Source: Lachnospiraceae bacterium Zagget3 (GTDB lineage: Bacteria; Bacillota_A; Clostridia; Lachnospirales; Lachnospiraceae). Taken from it: DNA of 64,000 bases. Of the stretch, positions 50,590 through 59,453 are shown in pieces (the first letter of the stretch is position 1; each line of letters starts with the position of its first letter). The notes below the pieces were generated by a model that searched no databases, had not been told where the DNA came from, and was given only the letters and a program-made list of their open reading frames with translations. The DNA is taken from assembly GCA_001941025.1 (NCBI GenBank), contig MSHE01000005.1:29764-93763 (forward strand), in the 5' to 3' direction. A program made the translations under genes and the position numbers.

Positions 50590-51998
50590 ATATTCTCCTC
50601 CTTCACGAGCGTTCGTGCCAGCGCCATGACTTTATTGCGGCATTCGTTGTACTCGTTTTCGGGAACGGAGTCCGCGACGATCCCGGCTCCGGCCTGCAGC
50701 CAGACCTGCCTGCCCTTTTTGATCATCGTCCGAATCGTGATACAAAAGTCCATATCCCCGGAAAAATCGACATACCCCGTCGCGCCGCCGTAGAGGCCGC
50801 GCCGGACGGTCTCCAGCTCGTCAATGATCTCCATGGCACGGATCTTCGGCGCGCCGCTTAACGTCCCCGCCGGCAAAAACGAGGCTATGAGGTCAAACGG
50901 ATGACTCGTTCCCTTCTTTCTGCCCTCCACCAGAGAGACGATGTGCATCACATGGGAATAGTACTGCACTTTCATAAATTCCGTCAGCTTGACGGTTCCC
51001 GCCTCGGAGATCCGGCCCATATCGTTCCGCGCCAGATCGACCAGCATCACATGCTCCGCGAGTTCCTTTTCATCGGCCAGCAGTTCCTCCGTGAGGGCAA
51101 GATCCTCCTCCTTTGAGGCGCCGCGCGGCCGCGTGCCGGCAATGGGGCAGGTAAAGACCCGCTTTCCCTGCTGTTTTACGATCATCTCCGGCGAACTGCC
51201 GATCACCTCAAAGTCGCCGTAATTAAAATAATACAGATAGGGGGAGGGATTTAACTCCCGCAGCTGCCGGTAGAGCGCGAACCCGCTCTGTCCCGTCTCG
51301 ATCGTCCATCGCTGCGACAGCACGGTCTGGAAGACATGTCCTTCCCGAATGTAATATTTGATCTGCTCTACCTTGCGGCCGTATTCGTCCTGACTGTCTG
51401 TCCTTTGTACGATCCGGCCGTCCAGCCGCTCCTCCGTCCCCCCGTGATCGTCAGAGGCCGTCATCGCTTTTTGAAGCAGCTGCTCCGCCTCTTTTTGCGC
51501 CCGCGCTTTTCCTTCGGCGGAATCCTCTCCGAGCACAACGGCGGTCATCGTCTCCGCGATGTGATCCATCACAAGGAACCGCGTCATCAGCATCATTTGG
51601 ATCGTCTCGATCCCGATCTCGTCCGGATTGCTGTCCGGCAGATGCTCCGTATAGCGGACATAGTCGTAACCCAGATTGCCGACCAGCCCGCCGGAAAAGG
51701 AAAGTTCGTCATTTTCTTTTCGGATCTCAAACTCGTCGAAGTATTCTTTCAACAGGACATGCGGATTCCCCTCCCGGATCTCCTCACTGCCGTCCGCGCG
51801 CGAAATGACAAGCGCCTGTCCCCGCGAGGTGATGATCTCCTCCGGATCCGCGCCGAAGAGCGTGAACATGTCATAGTTCTTGTCGTAGCTCTCCAGCAGA
51901 AAACCCTTTCCTTTCCCCGCGAGATTCCAATACATCCGCGTGGGCGTCTCATTTATGATGCTTGTGGTCTTCTTGTATACTTTTAAGATCCGCTTCAT
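50586..51998 (-). CDS. trpE: Anthranilate synthase component I
   Basis: A 470-residue chorismate-utilising enzyme. The FLLES element near residues 33-37 is the tryptophan feedback site of TrpE. The catalytic domain shows PIAGTRPRG, EKELAEHVMLVDLARND, LPAGTLSGAPKIRAMEII and GYVDFSGDMDFCITIRT. It begins only 32 bp after hisIE, with no terminator or promoter in the gap, so trp is probably expressed from the his promoter. End product inhibition is expected from the LLES site. Confidence 0.95.
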   Translation of the reverse strand: MKRILKVYKKTTSIINETPTRMYWNLAGKGKGFLLESYDKNYDMFTLFGADPEEIITSRGQALVISRADGSEEIREGNPHVLLKEYFDEFEIRKENDELSFSGGLVGNLGYDYVRYTEHLPDSNPDEIGIETIQMMLMTRFLVMDHIAETMTAVVLGEDSAEGKARAQKEAEQLLQKAMTASDDHGGTEERLDGRIVQRTDSQDEYGRKVEQIKYYIREGHVFQTVLSQRWTIETGQSGFALYRQLRELNPSPYLYYFNYGDFEVIGSSPEMIVKQQGKRVFTCPIAGTRPRGASKEEDLALTEELLADEKELAEHVMLVDLARNDMGRISEAGTVKLTEFMKVQYYSHVMHIVSLVEGRKKGTSHPFDLIASFLPAGTLSGAPKIRAMEIIDELETVRRGLYGGATGYVDFSGDMDFCITIRTMIKKGRQVWLQAGAGIVADSVPENEYNECRNKVMALARTLVKEENI

Positions 51999-52030
51999 AG
52001 GGTCTCCTTACGGCACGCAAAAAACATGCT

Positions 52031-53320
52031 TTATCGAACGAGCAGTTCCTCGAGCACATCCTCCCAGGTGATGTCAACCTCCGCCATCAGGACCATGAGA
52101 TGATAGACAAGGTCCGCCGCCTGGAATTTCGTGTTTTCAATATCGAAACTCATGGAGGCAAAAATGAGATCCAGTGTCTCATCCCCCACCTTTTTGACAA
52201 TACCTTCCAGCCCCTTTCCGAACAGATAGCTGGTATAGGAGCCGGTTTTCGGATCGTTTTTCCGCTCCAGGATGGTGTTGTAGGTGTTGTCCAGCACCTC
52301 AAACAGATTGCGCTGCCGGTACTCATCCGTCGCCAGGTCCGTATGGAAACAGCTGTGATTCCCGGTGTGACAGGCCGCGCCGATCTGTGACACTTTCGCA
52401 AGGATGCTGTCGCGGTCGCAATCGACCACGAGAGATTTGACATACTGATAATTTCCGGATGTCTCCCCCTTTAACCAAAGCGATTTGCGGCTTCTGCTGT
52501 AATAGGTCATCTTTCCGGTCTCAAGTGTGTTGTAAAACGCCTCCTCATTCATATAGGCGAGCATCAACACCTCGTTGGTCTGATAGTCCTGCGTAACGAC
52601 CGGGATCAGACCGTTCGCGTCGGCCGTCAAGTCGCTCCATTCCATTGTGGCCGTCAGATGATTCGTGCGGATCCCCTGTTCTTTCAAATAGTTCTTGATA
52701 TCTGACACGAGCTCCGGGTGTTCGCTGAACACCTTGCAGGAGATCCCCTTGATATTCTCGTCCGCCGTCAGCACCCGGCAGATCTCTTCCCTTGTGACCT
52801 CGTTCACCAGGATGGAGTACGGCATATCGGTCACATCGCTCATCGTACCGGCAAGCCGCTCATCGAGCACGATGATCTCGCTGATATACTCCTCGACGGA
52901 AGCCTTCTGTTTGAAAAACACATCGACACTGAAGAGCGACAGGGCCATCCGGTCCGCGCCAAAGCGCTGGGCCCCTTCCCGGGCGAACTTTTCCGTCTGC
53001 TCCTTCAGGGAGTTCAAGACGACTTTATTGCACCCGGAATAGAGGATCCGGCGCATATCATCCATCGAGTTGATATTGCCGCCGGCATAGACCGGCAGTT
53101 CGGAGATCAGCGTGATCTTTTTTATGACCTGAAGATTTTTCTGCTGTTCCCGATCGTCGTCTGACAGATCGTAGAGAATGATCTTGTCCACGCCGCAGTC
53201 ATTATAGGTGCGGATCAGCTCCTCCGGATCGCCGGCCGGCGAATGATCGTGGAAGTCCTTCACCAGGCCTCCATCCTTTAAAAATAAGGTGACGATGATG
53301 TCTTTTTGCTCAATCTTCAT
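52031..53320 (-). CDS. hisIE: HisIE with an N-terminal degenerate HisA/HisF-like barrel
   Basis: A 429-residue three-part protein. Residues about 1-225 resemble HisF/HisA ([32 protein letters not shown]), but the catalytic Asp positions look lost: CLDVKDG is replaced by LFLKDG, and the usual second Asp in the strand after FGADRM is not there. Residues about 226-325 are phosphoribosyl-AMP cyclohydrolase (His[46 protein letters not shown]). Residues about 335-429 are phosphoribosyl-ATP pyrophosphatase (His[34 protein letters not shown]). The fusion covers steps 2 and 3; the barrel may be structural. Confidence 0.9.
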   Translation of the reverse strand: MKIEQKDIIVTLFLKDGGLVKDFHDHSPAGDPEELIRTYNDCGVDKIILYDLSDDDREQQKNLQVIKKITLISELPVYAGGNINSMDDMRRILYSGCNKVVLNSLKEQTEKFAREGAQRFGADRMALSLFSVDVFFKQKASVEEYISEIIVLDERLAGTMSDVTDMPYSILVNEVTREEICRVLTADENIKGISCKVFSEHPELVSDIKNYLKEQGIRTNHLTATMEWSDLTADANGLIPVVTQDYQTNEVLMLAYMNEEAFYNTLETGKMTYYSRSRKSLWLKGETSGNYQYVKSLVVDCDRDSILAKVSQIGAACHTGNHSCFHTDLATDEYRQRNLFEVLDNTYNTILERKNDPKTGSYTSYLFGKGLEGIVKKVGDETLDLIFASMSFDIENTKFQAADLVYHLMVLMAEVDITWEDVLEELLVR

Positions 53321-53323
53321 CTC

Positions 53324-53914
53324 TTATAAACTTCCTTTCGTAGATAAAACTCCCTCAACACGCGGATCCGGGGATACCGCTTCACTGAGCGCTCTGGCAA
53401 ACGCCTTAAACATGGCCTCAATGATGTGGTGGCTGTTGTTCCCGGAGAGTACGCGCAGATGCAGGTTCATCCCGGCTGTCGCGCTGAGCGCGAAAAAGAA
53501 TTCCGGAACGACGGCGGTCTCCAGATCGCCCACCCTGTCCTCGTCAAAGTAAGCTTCGGCCGCACAGTACGGGCGGCCGGACAGGTCGACCGCAGCCAGC
53601 ACCAGCGCGTCATCCATGGGCAGGATGCAGCTCCCGAACCGACGGATGCCCACCTTGTCACCCAGGGCGTTTCGAATCGCCGTGCCCAGCACAATCCCAA
53701 TGTCCTCCACCGTGTGGTGACAATCGACATGCAGGTCTCCCGCGGCCTGAAGCGACACATCAAAAAACCCATGCCGCGCGAAGCTTTCCATCATGTGGTC
53801 GAAAAACCCGATGCCGGTCTGAATGTCCGCGTTTCCGCTGCCATCCAGATTAAGGGTCAACGTGATGTCTGTCTCCTTTGTCGTTCGCTTTTCCGTCGCT
53901 GTTCGTTCGCTCAT
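53324..53914 (-). CDS. hisB: Imidazoleglycerol-phosphate dehydratase
   Basis: A 196-residue monofunctional dehydratase. The manganese-binding His motifs are DCHHTVEDIGI near residues 62-72 and SGNNSHHIIEAMFKAFA near 158-175. IQTGIGFFDHMMES at the N-terminal half is typical. It overlaps hisD by ATGA and ends 3 bp before hisIE. Confidence 0.96.
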   Translation of the reverse strand: MSERTATEKRTTKETDITLTLNLDGSGNADIQTGIGFFDHMMESFARHGFFDVSLQAAGDLHVDCHHTVEDIGIVLGTAIRNALGDKVGIRRFGSCILPMDDALVLAAVDLSGRPYCAAEAYFDEDRVGDLETAVVPEFFFALSATAGMNLHLRVLSGNNSHHIIEAMFKAFARALSEAVSPDPRVEGVLSTKGSL

Positions 53915-55212
53915 TTTTCCTCCTCCTCAAATCGAATTCGTATGGAATTGGCGTGCGCCGTCAACTGTTCCATCTCCGCAAAACCGGCGATGTCTTCCGA
54001 GACATCCCGCAGCGCGTCCCGCGAATACGAGATCACGCTTGATTTCTTGATAAAGTCGTCCACGGAAAGCGGGGAAAAGAACCGCGCCGTTCCGTTCGTC
54101 GGCAGCACATGATTCGGCCCGGCGAAATAGTCCCCGAGCGGTTCGCAGCTGTAAGGCCCGAGAAAGATGGCGCCGGCATTCCGGATCCGCGGCAAAACCG
54201 CCTCGGGATCCCGGGTCAGGATCTCCAGATGCTCGGACGCGATCTCGTTCGCAAGCGCGATGCCCAGATCGAGATCCGGTACCACCAGAATGTATCCGTA
54301 ATTTGTAAGCGCTTTCCCGATGATCTCCCGCCTGGAGAGCGTCTCCATCATGCGATCCGCCTCTTTCGCGACCTGTTCAGCCAGCGCGGCGCTCGTCGTG
54401 ATGAGAATGGCACTCGCCATTTCATCGTGTTCTGCCTGCGACAGCAGGTCCGCCGCGGTAAAACGGGGATCGGCCGTCTCGTCCGCCAGCACGAGGATCT
54501 CGCTCGGTCCGGCCACGGCATCAATGCTCACATAACCGAACACGGCTTTTTTCGCGAGCGCGACATAGATATTCCCGGGGCCGACGATTTTGTCGACACG
54601 CGGAATACTCTCCGTGCCATACGCCATCGCCGCGATCGCCTGCGCGCCGCCGACTTTAAAGACGCGGTCCGCTCCGGCCACGGCCGCCGCGGCAAGCGTC
54701 GCCGGATGGATCCGCCCTTCGCGGTCACACGGGGTCGTCATGATGATCTCATCGACGCCCGCCACCTTTGCCGGGATGATGTTCATCAGAACCGAGGAGG
54801 GATAGACCGCCTTTCCGCCGGGCACATAGACGCCCACGCGCGCGAGCGGCGTGATCTGCTGTCCCAGCACGATGCCTTCCCGCTCCCGGTCATACCAGCT
54901 CTCCCGCCGTTGCTTCTCATGAAACGAGCGGATATTTTCCCCGGCCTTCGACAGGACTTCCAAAAATTCCGGCGGCAGGGACCGGCGCGCCGCGTCGATC
55001 TCCTCCGGCGTCACCTCCACATTTTCCGCGGAGAGGGCTGCGCCGTCAAACTCCGCGGCATAGTCAAACACCGCCGCGTCGCCGCGGAGACGCACATCCG
55101 TGAGAATATCTTTTACCCGCTCCTCCTGTTCCGGATAGTTTACGGGACTTCGCTTTTTTAAATCCGACAGGATCTTGCTCTCTATATTTTTATCCCATGT
55201 GACGATCCGCAT
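53911..55212 (-). CDS. hisD: Histidinol dehydrogenase
   Basis: A 433-residue zinc enzyme carrying out the last two oxidation steps to histidine. Key elements are VPGGKAVYPSSVLMN, VGPGNIYVALAKK, AGPSEILVLADETADPRF, QAEHDEMASAIL (zinc and catalytic residues) and SCEPLGDYFAGPNHVLPTNGTARF. It starts 3 bp after hisG. Length is normal. Confidence 0.97.
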   Translation of the reverse strand: MRIVTWDKNIESKILSDLKKRSPVNYPEQEERVKDILTDVRLRGDAAVFDYAAEFDGAALSAENVEVTPEEIDAARRSLPPEFLEVLSKAGENIRSFHEKQRRESWYDREREGIVLGQQITPLARVGVYVPGGKAVYPSSVLMNIIPAKVAGVDEIIMTTPCDREGRIHPATLAAAAVAGADRVFKVGGAQAIAAMAYGTESIPRVDKIVGPGNIYVALAKKAVFGYVSIDAVAGPSEILVLADETADPRFTAADLLSQAEHDEMASAILITTSAALAEQVAKEADRMMETLSRREIIGKALTNYGYILVVPDLDLGIALANEIASEHLEILTRDPEAVLPRIRNAGAIFLGPYSCEPLGDYFAGPNHVLPTNGTARFFSPLSVDDFIKKSSVISYSRDALRDVSEDIAGFAEMEQLTAHANSIRIRFEEEEK

Positions 55213-55215
55213 AAG

Positions 55216-55866
55216 CTATCCCTCTTTGACCGCGACCGTTTCCCGCAAAGCGGCAATAAGCGCACTGATACGCTCCTGCTCCAGCTTCATGCTGACGGGA
55301 TTGACCACCATGCGGGCGGTCAGCGGACAGATCTCCTCCAATACGACCAGCCCGTTTTCCCGCAGCGTGGACCCGGTCTCCACGATATCGACGATCACAT
55401 CCGCCAGACCGACCATCGTCCCGAGCTCGACGGAGCCGTTTAATTTGATGATCTCAACGGTCTGATATTTCTGTTCCTGAAAATATTCCCGCGCGATCCG
55501 CGGATATTTTGTCGCCACGCGGATCTGTTCGTGGTGCTTTAAAAGATCCGCGGCGGACTCCGGTCCGCAGACGCACATTCTGCACTTGCCAAACCCGAGG
55601 TCCAATACCTCGTAGATATTCCGCTCTTCTTCCAGGATCGTGTCCCTGCCGACAATGCCGATATCGGCCGCGCCGTACTCCACATACGTCGGCACGTCGG
55701 GCGCCTTCGCGAGGAAAAAACGAAGCCGTTTTTCTTCCGTCTCATAGATCAGCTTGCGGCTGTCCTTTTTATTCATCTCTTCGCACGGGATCCCGATCTG
55801 CTCAAACAGCGCCATCGCCGATTTCGCAAGCCGTCCCTTCCCAAGCGCGATCGTCAGGTATCGCAT
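55216..55866 (-). CDS. hisG: ATP phosphoribosyltransferase, short catalytic form
   Basis: A 216-residue HisG of the short type, lacking the C-terminal regulatory domain, which works as a complex with His[20 protein letters not shown] is at the N-terminus; [25 protein letters not shown] and the PRPP loop [18 protein letters not shown] are clear. Its start overlaps hisZ by 13 bp, consistent with tight co-production of the two subunits. Confidence 0.96.
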   Translation of the reverse strand: MRYLTIALGKGRLAKSAMALFEQIGIPCEEMNKKDSRKLIYETEEKRLRFFLAKAPDVPTYVEYGAADIGIVGRDTILEEERNIYEVLDLGFGKCRMCVCGPESAADLLKHHEQIRVATKYPRIAREYFQEQKYQTVEIIKLNGSVELGTMVGLADVIVDIVETGSTLRENGLVVLEEICPLTARMVVNPVSMKLEQERISALIAALRETVAVKEG

Positions 55867-57062
55867 GCGTCCTCCTTCGTATAAAACAAAATTTCCTTTA
55901 TATGCATCGCCTCGGCGTAGCGCTGATAACTCTCCCGCGTATTGGATCCGCCGAGTGGCATCAATTCCGCCTTCTCTCCGGCCTCCCGGAGGCGGACCGC
56001 CTCCCGGATCGCCGTCTCGCGCCCCGTCTCGTCATAGACCAGCCATCTGGTACCGTTCGCGAAGGGGACCTCGATGTTCTGGTGCTTGAGCGCCGCCATC
56101 AACTGTTCGATCACGACCGCGAATCCGATCGAAGGCGCGGATTTGCCAAACGCCTCCAGCAGATGATCGTAGCGGCCGCCCTTCAACACAGCCTCCCCAC
56201 TGCCGAACGTATACCCGGAAAAGATGATGCCGGTATAGTAGTGAAGCTCCAAAACCATCGCCATCTCGTAAAACACATACTGTTCCACTCCGTATACGCG
56301 GAGCAGATCCTCCAACTGTTCCAGACGGGCAAGCGCCTGCCCGATCTTTGGGTAGTTTTTCGCGCGCTGCCTGGCTTCGCTCAGTTTCTCTCTTGTCAAC
56401 ATCACATCCTTGAGCAGGCCGAACAGCCAGACCAGATCTTCCGGCAGATCCGCCCGCGCGATGCAATCCTCCACCCCGTAAAAATTACGGTTCAGCAGCA
56501 GCTCACGGATCTGGTCTTCCGTCTCCGCCCCGAGCCCGGCCGCTTCGAACAGACCGATCAGAAAATCGACATGTCCGATGCTGATCTGAAAATCCTTAAG
56601 GCCGGTGCTTTTTAACACTTCCACGCTGAGCGCGATCATCTCGGCATCCGCGTCGACGGAACCGTCTCCCACCAGTTCGACACCGGACTGTGTGCTCTCC
56701 TTGTCAAGTCCTTTGTAATTGCCGCTGTTTAAGAACGTACTGCCGTTGTAACAAAAGCGGACCGGGATCTCGTCATCCATGTAATATTTTGCCGCGCAGC
56801 GCGCGATGGAAGGCGTAAAATCCGGGCGCAGTACCAGTGTATTCCCATCCCGGTCAAGAAACTTATAGAGATCCGAGGATGCGGTCGTGCCAATCTCGCT
56901 GCCGAAAATATCAAAAAATTCGAACGTCGGCGTCTGGATCGGATGATACCCAAACAAACGCATCGTCTGATCGATCCGCCCCTCGATCACATGCTTTTTT
57001 TCGTATTCCTCACTGTAAATATCCCGCACCCCATCCGGTGTGTGCAGCAATTGATTGGCCAT
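55854..57062 (-). CDS. hisZ: ATP phosphoribosyltransferase regulatory subunit HisZ
   Basis: A 402-residue paralogue of histidyl-tRNA synthetase that binds histidine and regulates short HisG. It has class II synthetase-like elements ([52 protein letters not shown]) but is adjacent to short hisG and lacks the anticodon-binding tail of a full HisRS. It is the first gene of the his-trp series, with GGGAGG before the ATG and a consensus promoter upstream. Confidence 0.94.
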   Translation of the reverse strand: MANQLLHTPDGVRDIYSEEYEKKHVIEGRIDQTMRLFGYHPIQTPTFEFFDIFGSEIGTTASSDLYKFLDRDGNTLVLRPDFTPSIARCAAKYYMDDEIPVRFCYNGSTFLNSGNYKGLDKESTQSGVELVGDGSVDADAEMIALSVEVLKSTGLKDFQISIGHVDFLIGLFEAAGLGAETEDQIRELLLNRNFYGVEDCIARADLPEDLVWLFGLLKDVMLTREKLSEARQRAKNYPKIGQALARLEQLEDLLRVYGVEQYVFYEMAMVLELHYYTGIIFSGYTFGSGEAVLKGGRYDHLLEAFGKSAPSIGFAVVIEQLMAALKHQNIEVPFANGTRWLVYDETGRETAIREAVRLREAGEKAELMPLGGSNTRESYQRYAEAMHIKEILFYTKEDACDT

Positions 57063-57072
57063 AGGTCCTCCC

Positions 57073-57153
57073 GGTAAGCCACGCGCTTTAGCGTGCTACC
57101 ATGCTAACATAATAAATCTCGATTATTATATTGCAGGAAAATGGAATTGTCAA
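57073..57153 (-). promoter_or_regulatory. Consensus sigma-A promoter and short leader of the his-trp series
   Basis: Minus strand: TTGACA (57153-57148), exactly 17 nt, TATAAT (57130-57125): a perfect consensus promoter. The short leader contains a GC-rich hairpin with two bulges (57100-57073, outer GGTA/TACC) just before the hisZ ribosome-binding site. The leader is too short for a T-box and has no terminator-like T run, so no attenuation device is evident. Confidence 0.9.
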
Positions 57154-57205
57154 GCGCTTAAGGTGTCTCCATAAAACGAATCACGAATTTGGACCGGAGT
57201 AGAAA

Positions 57206-57244
57206 ATAAAGTGTGTAAGCTTTCTGATGACTCACACACTTTAT
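57206..57244 (-). terminator. Terminator after the precursor-peptide array
   Basis: Perfect 11-bp inverted repeat ATAAAGTGTGT/ACACACTTTAT (57206-57216 and 57234-57244) followed on the minus strand by a T-rich stretch. It separates the peptide cluster from the his promoter. Confidence 0.7.
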
Positions 57245-57288
57245 CCACTCTCGTCTGATCGACATATTACCACGTCAGTGTTTTTTGC

Positions 57289-57702
57289 TCAGTCGTACTG
57301 TACCTCGCAGTAACCGGTGCCGGAGGATTTGATGCCCAGATGGTAGCAGGAGCCACATTTATTTTCTTTTGTGCCGTTAGCACAACTGTACCAAGTGCTC
57401 CTCAGGCCTTTAAAATCGTCTCTTATAGGGGTAAAATGTGGACATCCATTCTGCCACTTTCCGGTAAAGCAATTAGTGTCGCAGGTCACCACCTTGTACT
57501 TCTTGCCGTCCACTGTTGTGGAGCAGCCGCCGGAGACATTCTCCATCTCCTCATCCGACATCTCGCCGGACGCGTGCATCTGCGCATAGAGATCCTCTGC
57601 ATCCTGCATCGTAAAATCGTCCATGCCGTTGTCCTTCGCCAGCTGGAGCAGCTCCTCCGCCGACTGTGCTTCTTTTGCTTTTGCGATCATATCCTCTGTC
57701 AT
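57289..57702 (-). CDS. Nif11-leader RiPP precursor peptide 1
   Basis: A 137-residue precursor. Residues 1-59 are a Nif11-type leader (MTEDMIAKAKEAQSAEELLQ at the start; VSGG at 56-59), the double-Gly site expected to be cut by an NHLM C39 peptidase-transporter. The 78-residue core has eight Cys, the most of the four: C60, VTC, the Cys of CFTGKW, GCP, YSC, CGSCYHLG and GYCEV. AGGAGG precedes the ATG. It is the last of four paralogues. Cleavage and modification are inferred from the maturase and exporters upstream. Confidence 0.88.
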   Translation of the reverse strand: MTEDMIAKAKEAQSAEELLQLAKDNGMDDFTMQDAEDLYAQMHASGEMSDEEMENVSGGCSTTVDGKKYKVVTCDTNCFTGKWQNGCPHFTPIRDDFKGLRSTWYSCANGTKENKCGSCYHLGIKSSGTGYCEVQYD

Positions 57703-57760
57703 AATCCTGCCCTCCTATAAAAGTATCGTAAATTTGGTTGCCGATAAAATTACCGTTCGA
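57703..57760 (-). repeat. Conserved upstream block of precursor 1 (one of four copies)
   Basis: Minus strand, before each precursor ATG: a block reading GGTAATTTTAT, then GGCAACCAAATTTACGATAC, then TTTTATAGGAGG. Copies lie at about 57703-57760, 58190-58245, 58741-58800 and 59850-59900 (the last overlapping the end of the radical SAM gene). Copies 1, 2 and 4 are nearly identical, copy 3 has diverged. The block marks the duplication unit and supplies the ribosome-binding site. Confidence 0.8.
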
Positions 57761-57781
57761 TGCCATGTCGGGATTTTTTGA

Positions 57782-58189
57782 TTAGTCGAACTCGACCTCG
57801 CAGTAGCCGGTGCCGGATTTGAAGCCCAGATGTATGCAGGTGCCACAAGTATTATCACCAGTGATACTACCTGACCAAAACCACCTCAGCCCTTTATTAT
57901 CTGATCTCAAACAGGTATCCCCATCATATCCACTCTCCCACTTCCCGGTAAAGCAATGCAGCGCGCTGGTCACCACCGTGTACTTTTGCCCGTCTACTTT
58001 TGTGGTGCAGCCGCCGCCGGAGACATTCTGCATCTCCTCATCCGACATCTCGCCGGACGCATGCATCTGCGCGTAGACATCCTCGGCGTCCTGCATCGTA
58101 AAATCGTCCATGCCGTTGTCCTTCGCCAGCTGGAGCAGCTCCTCCGCTGACTGTGCCTCCCTTGCTTTTGAGATCATTTCCTCTGTCAT
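57782..58189 (-). CDS. Nif11-leader RiPP precursor peptide 2
   Basis: A 135-residue paralogue. The leader differs from its siblings at only a few positions and ends VSGGG before C61. The core (about 75 residues) has six Cys: C61, the Cys of LHCFTGKW, DTC, CGTCIHLG and GYCEV. Shared elements are VDGQKYTVV, LRSDNKGLRWFW and the C-terminal GYCEVEFD. AGGAGG lies upstream of the ATG. A possible separate promoter lies further upstream. Confidence 0.88.
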   Translation of the reverse strand: MTEEMISKAREAQSAEELLQLAKDNGMDDFTMQDAEDVYAQMHASGEMSDEEMQNVSGGGCTTKVDGQKYTVVTSALHCFTGKWESGYDGDTCLRSDNKGLRWFWSGSITGDNTCGTCIHLGFKSGTGYCEVEFD

Positions 58190-58249
58190 AATCCTTCCTC
58201 CTGTAAAAGTATCGTAAATTTGGTTGCCAATAAAATTACCTTTGTTGTC

Positions 58250-58279
58250 GTTTTACAGACGACACCCTCGGTTGGTCAA
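58250..58279 (-). promoter_or_regulatory. Possible promoter before precursor 2
   Basis: Minus strand: TTGACC (58279-58274), 18-nt spacer, TAAAAC (58255-58250). The -35 and spacer are homologous to those before precursor 3. Weak -10, so low confidence. Confidence 0.35.
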
Positions 58280-58317
58280 TCGTAACCGGCAGCAAGTCTG
58301 AAAAATCGAGTCCCCGA

Positions 58318-58740
58318 TCAGTTGTACTGGACCTCGCAGTAGCCGGTGAGGGCTTTGGTGAAGCCCAGATGTATGCAGGTGCCACAAGTGTTATCAGTCG
58401 AGCTCCACATATACCAATTACTCCTCAGGCTTGTCTTATCTGATCTTATAATGGTACGATTGTAATTTTCTGCCGGTGCTTTTCCATCCTCCCACTTTCC
58501 GGTAAAACACTTCAGGCCGCAGCTCACCACCGTGTACTTTTGCCCGTCCACTGTTGTGGAGCAGCCGCCGGAGACATTCTCCATCTCCTCATCCGACATC
58601 TCGCCGGACGCGTGCATCTGCGCATAGAGATCCTCGGCGTCCTCCATCGTGAACTCGTCCATGCCGTTGTCCTTCGCCAGCTGGAGCAGTTCCTCTGCCG
58701 ACTGAGCTTCTCTTGCTTTTGCGATCATTTCCTCTGTCAT
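58318..58740 (-). CDS. Nif11-leader RiPP precursor peptide 3
   Basis: A 140-residue paralogue with the longest core (81 residues). Leader ends VSGG before C60. Core Cys: C60, VSC, the Cys of LKCFTGKW, CGTCIHLG and GYCEV, six in all. The middle is expanded (KAPAENYNRT) relative to the others, while the flanks VDGQKYTVV, IRSDKTSLRSNW and GYCEVQYN are conserved. AGGAGG precedes the ATG. It is separated from precursor 4 by the toxin-antitoxin pair. Confidence 0.88.
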   Translation of the reverse strand: MTEEMIAKAREAQSAEELLQLAKDNGMDEFTMEDAEDLYAQMHASGEMSDEEMENVSGGCSTTVDGQKYTVVSCGLKCFTGKWEDGKAPAENYNRTIIRSDKTSLRSNWYMWSSTDNTCGTCIHLGFTKALTGYCEVQYN

Positions 58741-58802
58741 AATCCTGCCCTCCTCGTATAAAAGTATTACACTTCGCTGCAGATAAAATTACTTTCCATT
58801 TT

Positions 58803-58831
58803 ATTTAAAGACAACACCCGCTGTTAGTCAA
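58803..58831 (-). promoter_or_regulatory. Candidate promoter before precursor 3
   Basis: Minus strand: TTGACT (58831-58826), 17-nt spacer, TTAAAT (58808-58803). It lies between the toxin stop and precursor 3, so precursors 3, 2 and 1 could be expressed independently of the maturase and toxin-antitoxin genes. Confidence 0.5.
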
Positions 58832-58883
58832 TAGCAATCAACAGCATGCGGCTCTTATCGCTCTTGCTGGCCAGAGAGCAAGA

Positions 58884-59150
58884 TTACTTATATACGTCTC
58901 GTCTGTGACCTATTTCCAGAATCAGGATTAGAACCCGCTCATCATTTATATCCGCGATCAGCCTGTAATCTCCAATCCTGTAACGCCATTCGCCACTTCG
59001 GTTTGCTGTCAATCCTTTCCCGAATAACCTTGGGTCTTCACAGCCCTCAAGGTTTTTCCGTATCCATGCGGTGATCAAAAGCGCAGTATGTTTATCCAGT
59101 TTCTTTAAGGATTTTAATGCGTCTTTGGTAAATTCCACATGGTATTTCAT
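58884..59150 (-). CDS. RelE/ParE-superfamily toxin
   Basis: An 88-residue basic protein with the RelE-fold pattern: KYHVEFTKDALKSLKKLDK at the N-terminus, then LTANRSGEWRYRIGDYRLIADI with the Arg-rich strand, and the C-terminal GHRRDVYK with the Arg/Tyr that act in mRNA cleavage in RelE-type enzymes. It starts inside the antitoxin stop (ATGA), the standard antitoxin-first layout. mRNA interferase activity is likely but a ParE-type gyrase target cannot be excluded. Confidence 0.85.
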   Translation of the reverse strand: MKYHVEFTKDALKSLKKLDKHTALLITAWIRKNLEGCEDPRLFGKGLTANRSGEWRYRIGDYRLIADINDERVLILILEIGHRRDVYK

Positions 59151-59368
59151 TTAAAGCCGAGTTCCTTTTCAACATCATCGAGAGAATATGTGACCGGATT
59201 GTCTTTAAATGCACTTATAGCTTTTTCATATGCCTTCAGATCATATTCGTCTTCTATACGTTCCAATGCACTTTCACGCAAAAATTCGGAAACGGAGATC
59301 TTATGTAATTTGGCATATTCTTTTATCAATATGGATTCTTCGTTATCAAGTCTTAAAGATATTGTCAT
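59147..59368 (-). CDS. RelB-type ribbon-helix-helix antitoxin
   Basis: A 73-residue protein. The N-terminus MTISLRLDNEESILIKEYAKL followed by ISVSEFLRESALERIED has the beta-helix-helix pattern of ribbon-helix-helix DNA-binding antitoxins, and the acidic C-terminus (YSLDDVEKELGFK) would wrap the toxin. The start at 59368 has AAGGAG 8 nt upstream; a longer open frame upstream would run through the promoter and is rejected. It probably autoregulates through the repeats in its promoter. Confidence 0.85.
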   Translation of the reverse strand: MTISLRLDNEESILIKEYAKLHKISVSEFLRESALERIEDEYDLKAYEKAISAFKDNPVTYSLDDVEKELGFK

Positions 59369-59389
59369 AGGTGGTCTCCTTTCGCACGT

Positions 59390-59425
59390 GTAATACATTG
59401 TAATACGTAATCTTGCTTCTGTCAA
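59390..59425 (-). promoter_or_regulatory. Toxin-antitoxin promoter with direct-repeat operator
   Basis: Minus strand: TTGACA (59425-59420), 17-nt spacer, TACAAT (59402-59397). Two direct repeats GTAATAC (plus strand 59390-59396 and 59400-59406, spacing 10 bp) overlap the -10, as expected for a ribbon-helix-helix repressor operator. Confidence 0.75.
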
Positions 59426-59453
59426 CTTACCCTACCATGTCAGTGTTTTTTAC

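Noticed and set aside
55854..57062. Histidyl-tRNA synthetase
   Set aside because: The sequence looks like HisRS, but the gene overlaps a short-form hisG that needs HisZ and is too short for a complete HisRS with its anticodon-binding domain; HisZ is the better call.
57063..57125. T-box or his leader peptide before the his operon
   Set aside because: The leader after the promoter is only about 55 nt, with one hairpin, no T run and no His codon run.
59369..59425. N-terminal extension of the antitoxin open frame by 19 codons
   Set aside because: It would include the promoter and operator repeats; the ATG at 59368 has a proper AAGGAG.
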